From contig JAITHS010000341.1 in the NCBI GenBank assembly GCA_031279875.1, forward strand, positions 1-8,723: a DNA stretch of 8,723 bases, in the 5' to 3' direction. The notes under the pieces were generated by a model, which saw only the letters and a program-made list of their open reading frames with translations, did no database searches and had not been told where the DNA came from. Shown in pieces: positions 7,376 through 8,723 of this stretch (the stretch's first letter is position 1; each line of letters begins with the position of its first letter). The position numbers and the translations under genes are program-made. This stretch comes from Tannerella sp. (GTDB taxonomy: Bacteria > Bacteroidota > Bacteroidia > Bacteroidales > Tannerellaceae).

Positions 7376-8553
7376 AATTTCGCGTCCTTTCTTATTTTTT
7401 GTTTGAGCAACAGCGGATTTGCATCTTCCGCTAATCCCGACACAATTGCTTTTATTTTTTTGCGCATGACTTCGTTTTTAATTTTCGAAATACTTTCATC
7501 CGTTTTAAAGGCTGCCAATACATCTTCAACGTTGTGGATACTAACCAGAATCTCATTATTGCGATCCATATATGTGCGATGTTGTAATATTTCTAATTTG
7601 CTGCTGATATTGGAATTGATAAATGCGGAATAAACCTGCGTCGTTTTGCTTTCCTTATTGTAAACGGCTGAATTAAATATCCTGTTATTATAGAAACCAA
7701 GCCATACGGCATTCTTTGTTTGCTTGATATCCTCTATTCCTCTAATAAGATACTTTTTGCTGATATCAAAATACTCCTCTTCGGTTAGGTGAATGTCTTC
7801 GTACCTTTCGGTAAAAGCCATTTTATAACGGGGAGCAAACACGCCGTCTTTCAGTTCAAAAATGGTATCACAATGTGACAGGTCAAACAGACAGGAATTT
7901 CCTGATATTGCCATCTGGGACGCCTTGCTATACAGTATCGCATTAGCGGGTCGCTCTCCGACAGACAACAATCCTTCCATTCTCTTACTTTTGACGTGGT
8001 ACATTCCAAATTGGATATTGCTCTTTTTACTTCCCCACCAGTTTGTCGCCACGAGCATAGTATCTCCGATAAAATCAAGATGGTCAGGAAGAATGGTTTC
8101 TTTCATATCTATCCGGTCAATCATTTTGAAACGGCTGTCGTAAGCAATCATATAGCCCGTCATGGGATCCACAACCCATATTGTGCTGTCTTTCAAGGCG
8201 AAACCGTCGAGCCGGATATATTCATCAGGACCCTGCCCCTGCTTAAACAGCTTGGACACAAACCGTCCGGCAGTATCAAACAGAAAAACCGTGCTGCCGT
8301 TACCGTCGTAAACATAATAATGGTCATTTTGGAATACGACTATATCAATATTGTCTATTAAACACGTATCTAATGTTTCAAGTTCAACAAAATCATATTC
8401 TTCCTCTACATCATTTGCCAAATCATAATATTCTGTAACATCGGAAGGATCAACACGAATTAGTGATAATTCCCCCGCAACTTCCGCTTTGGGGGAGCAT
8501 GACGACAGCAGAATAAGATACGCCGTCAAGAAAAGCAATAAATTTTTCATCAT
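7372..8553 (-). CDS. Secreted 6-bladed beta-propeller lipoprotein
   Basis: This 393-residue protein begins with a lipoprotein signal peptide: MMKN, a hydrophobic run and LLSSC, with Cys19 as the likely lipidated residue. It is therefore probably anchored in the inner or outer membrane. The mature part resembles the Bacteroidales 6-bladed beta-propeller family (DUF5128-like). Evidence is the series of short strands with blade-like patterns (YYVYDGNGSTVFLFDTAGRF at 79-98, KDSTIWVVDPMTGYMIAYDS at 121-140) and the typical GQGPDEY turn (106-112). Length is normal for the family. The molecular role of these proteins is not established; ligand or partner binding is the usual guess. Four D-S/T-[AILMTV] sequons are present (DTA 93, DST 122, DTM 164, DTI 229). 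A second Met at 8548-8550 would serve equally well as start. It is the first gene of the operon, with a promoter element about 34 bp upstream, and its stop overlaps the next start by 4 bp. Confidence 0.85.
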   Translation of the reverse strand: MMKNLLLFLTAYLILLSSCSPKAEVAGELSLIRVDPSDVTEYYDLANDVEEEYDFVELETLDTCLIDNIDIVVFQNDHYYVYDGNGSTVFLFDTAGRFVSKLFKQGQGPDEYIRLDGFALKDSTIWVVDPMTGYMIAYDSRFKMIDRIDMKETILPDHLDFIGDTMLVATNWWGSKKSNIQFGMYHVKSKRMEGLLSVGERPANAILYSKASQMAISGNSCLFDLSHCDTIFELKDGVFAPRYKMAFTERYEDIHLTEEEYFDISKKYLIRGIEDIKQTKNAVWLGFYNNRIFNSAVYNKESKTTQVYSAFINSNISSKLEILQHRTYMDRNNEILVSIHNVEDVLAAFKTDESISKIKNEVMRKKIKAIVSGLAEDANPLLLKQKIRKDAKL

Positions 8554-8586
8554 TAATAAATTTAATTAATTGTACAATTTACGCGG

Positions 8587-8594
8587 CAAAGGTA
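8587..8594 (-). promoter_or_regulatory. Bacteroidota-type -7 promoter element for the five-gene operon
   Basis: On the minus strand the sequence is TACCTTTG, an exact match to TAnnTTTG. It lies 33 bp upstream of the first start codon of the operon, so the leader would be about 25-30 nt and AT-rich, without a Shine-Dalgarno sequence. The region where a -33 element is expected (about 8613-8621) falls inside the heptamer repeat at 8605-8630 and shows no TTTG. No other promoter candidate stands out within the operon, in keeping with the near-zero gaps between its genes. Confidence 0.65.
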
Positions 8595-8604
8595 GTGAAA
8601 ATTT

Positions 8605-8630
8605 AATTATGAATTATGAATTATGAATTA
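8605..8630. repeat. Perfect heptamer tandem repeat (AATTATG) upstream of the operon promoter
   Basis: The 7-bp unit AATTATG (CATAATT on the minus strand) occurs three times in full and is followed by a partial AATTA, with no mismatches. The array begins 10 bp upstream of the -7 element of the operon and covers the position where a -33 element would bind. A change in copy number would not alter the spacing between start codon and -7 element, but it would change the DNA upstream of it. Confidence 0.9.
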
Positions 8631-8667
8631 TTTTTTACCTAAACCGACTTTCATAGAAAATCATTTC

Positions 8668-8723
8668 AACCCTTACATTGGTTGTTCTACCCTTGCAGCG
8701 GTTCTAAAACCCTGCAAGCGGTT
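8668..8723. repeat. Three degenerate dyads at exact 20-bp spacing, open at window edge
   Basis: Three 16-bp elements lie at 8668-8683, 8688-8703 and 8708-8723. Each has the form AACC-N8-GGTT (the second begins TACC), and all share the core ACCCT...GGTT. Their start-to-start distance is exactly 20 bp, close to two helical turns, so they face nearly the same side of the DNA. The array may continue beyond the window. It could be a set of protein-binding sites or part of an interspersed intergenic repeat; the sequence shown does not decide between these. Confidence 0.6.

Noticed and set aside
8623..8723. Plus-strand open frame from ATG 8623 to the window end (33 codons, starts MNYFLPKPTF)
   Set aside because: It starts inside the heptamer repeat, runs through the 20-bp dyad array whose period is not a multiple of three, has no promoter or recognisable motif, and is cut by the window. 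Coding cannot be excluded but is not supported.
8668..8723. Possible edge of a CRISPR array
   Set aside because: The repeated core is only about 15 bp and degenerate, the gaps are 5 bp, and no spacer-sized unique segments or cas genes are present.

Overview
The window most likely comes from a member of the Bacteroidota, probably order Bacteroidales. The partial xylose isomerase reads like the Bacteroides enzyme. A secreted lipoprotein belongs to the 6-bladed beta-propeller type common in that order. Two upstream regions carry the Bacteroidota sigma -7 element TAnnTTTG, and start codons lack clear Shine-Dalgarno sequences. Assignment below order level is not possible from the sequence alone.

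Layout. (1) Positions 1-587, minus strand: the 5' part of xylA, running off the left edge. (2) Positions 588-740: a 153-bp divergent intergenic region with a good -7 element for xylA. (3) Positions 741-3560, plus strand: a large FAD plus Fe-S oxidoreductase of the D-lactate dehydrogenase (Dld-II-like) type. (4) Positions 3533-8553, minus strand: five tightly packed genes (junctions of 4-bp overlap, 9 bp, 1 bp and 4-bp overlap) that look like one operon. In transcription order they encode a beta-propeller lipoprotein, a membrane-anchored thioredoxin-fold protein, a GtrA-type membrane protein, a TMTC/PMT-like GT-C glycosyltransferase, and a GT22 (PIG-B/ALG9-like) mannosyltransferase homologue. 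The last gene overlaps the 3' end of the dehydrogenase gene by 28 bp, tail to tail. (5) Positions 8554-8723: the operon's upstream region, with a clear -7 element, a heptamer tandem repeat where a -33 element should be, and three dyads spaced 20 bp apart that run to the window edge.

How the genes may work together. xylA and the dehydrogenase are ordinary carbon metabolism. The five-gene operon is the accessory part. A GtrA protein and two lipid-linked-sugar-type glycosyltransferases suggest sugar transfer on the periplasmic side of the inner membrane. The two exported proteins at the front of the operon (lipoprotein and thioredoxin-like) both carry several D-S/T-[AILMTV] sequons of the known Bacteroides O-glycosylation type. 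A joint role in an envelope glycosylation pathway is an inference. No polyprenyl-phosphate-mannose synthase, target protein or regulator is visible here.

The most striking direct observation is a 72-bp array of nine octamers (AGACAAGG type) placed exactly after the ATG of the thioredoxin-like gene. Removing it leaves a natural short N-terminus in the same frame. Gain or loss of a single octamer would put the gene out of frame and stop translation within 15 codons, so the locus could behave as an on/off contingency switch.
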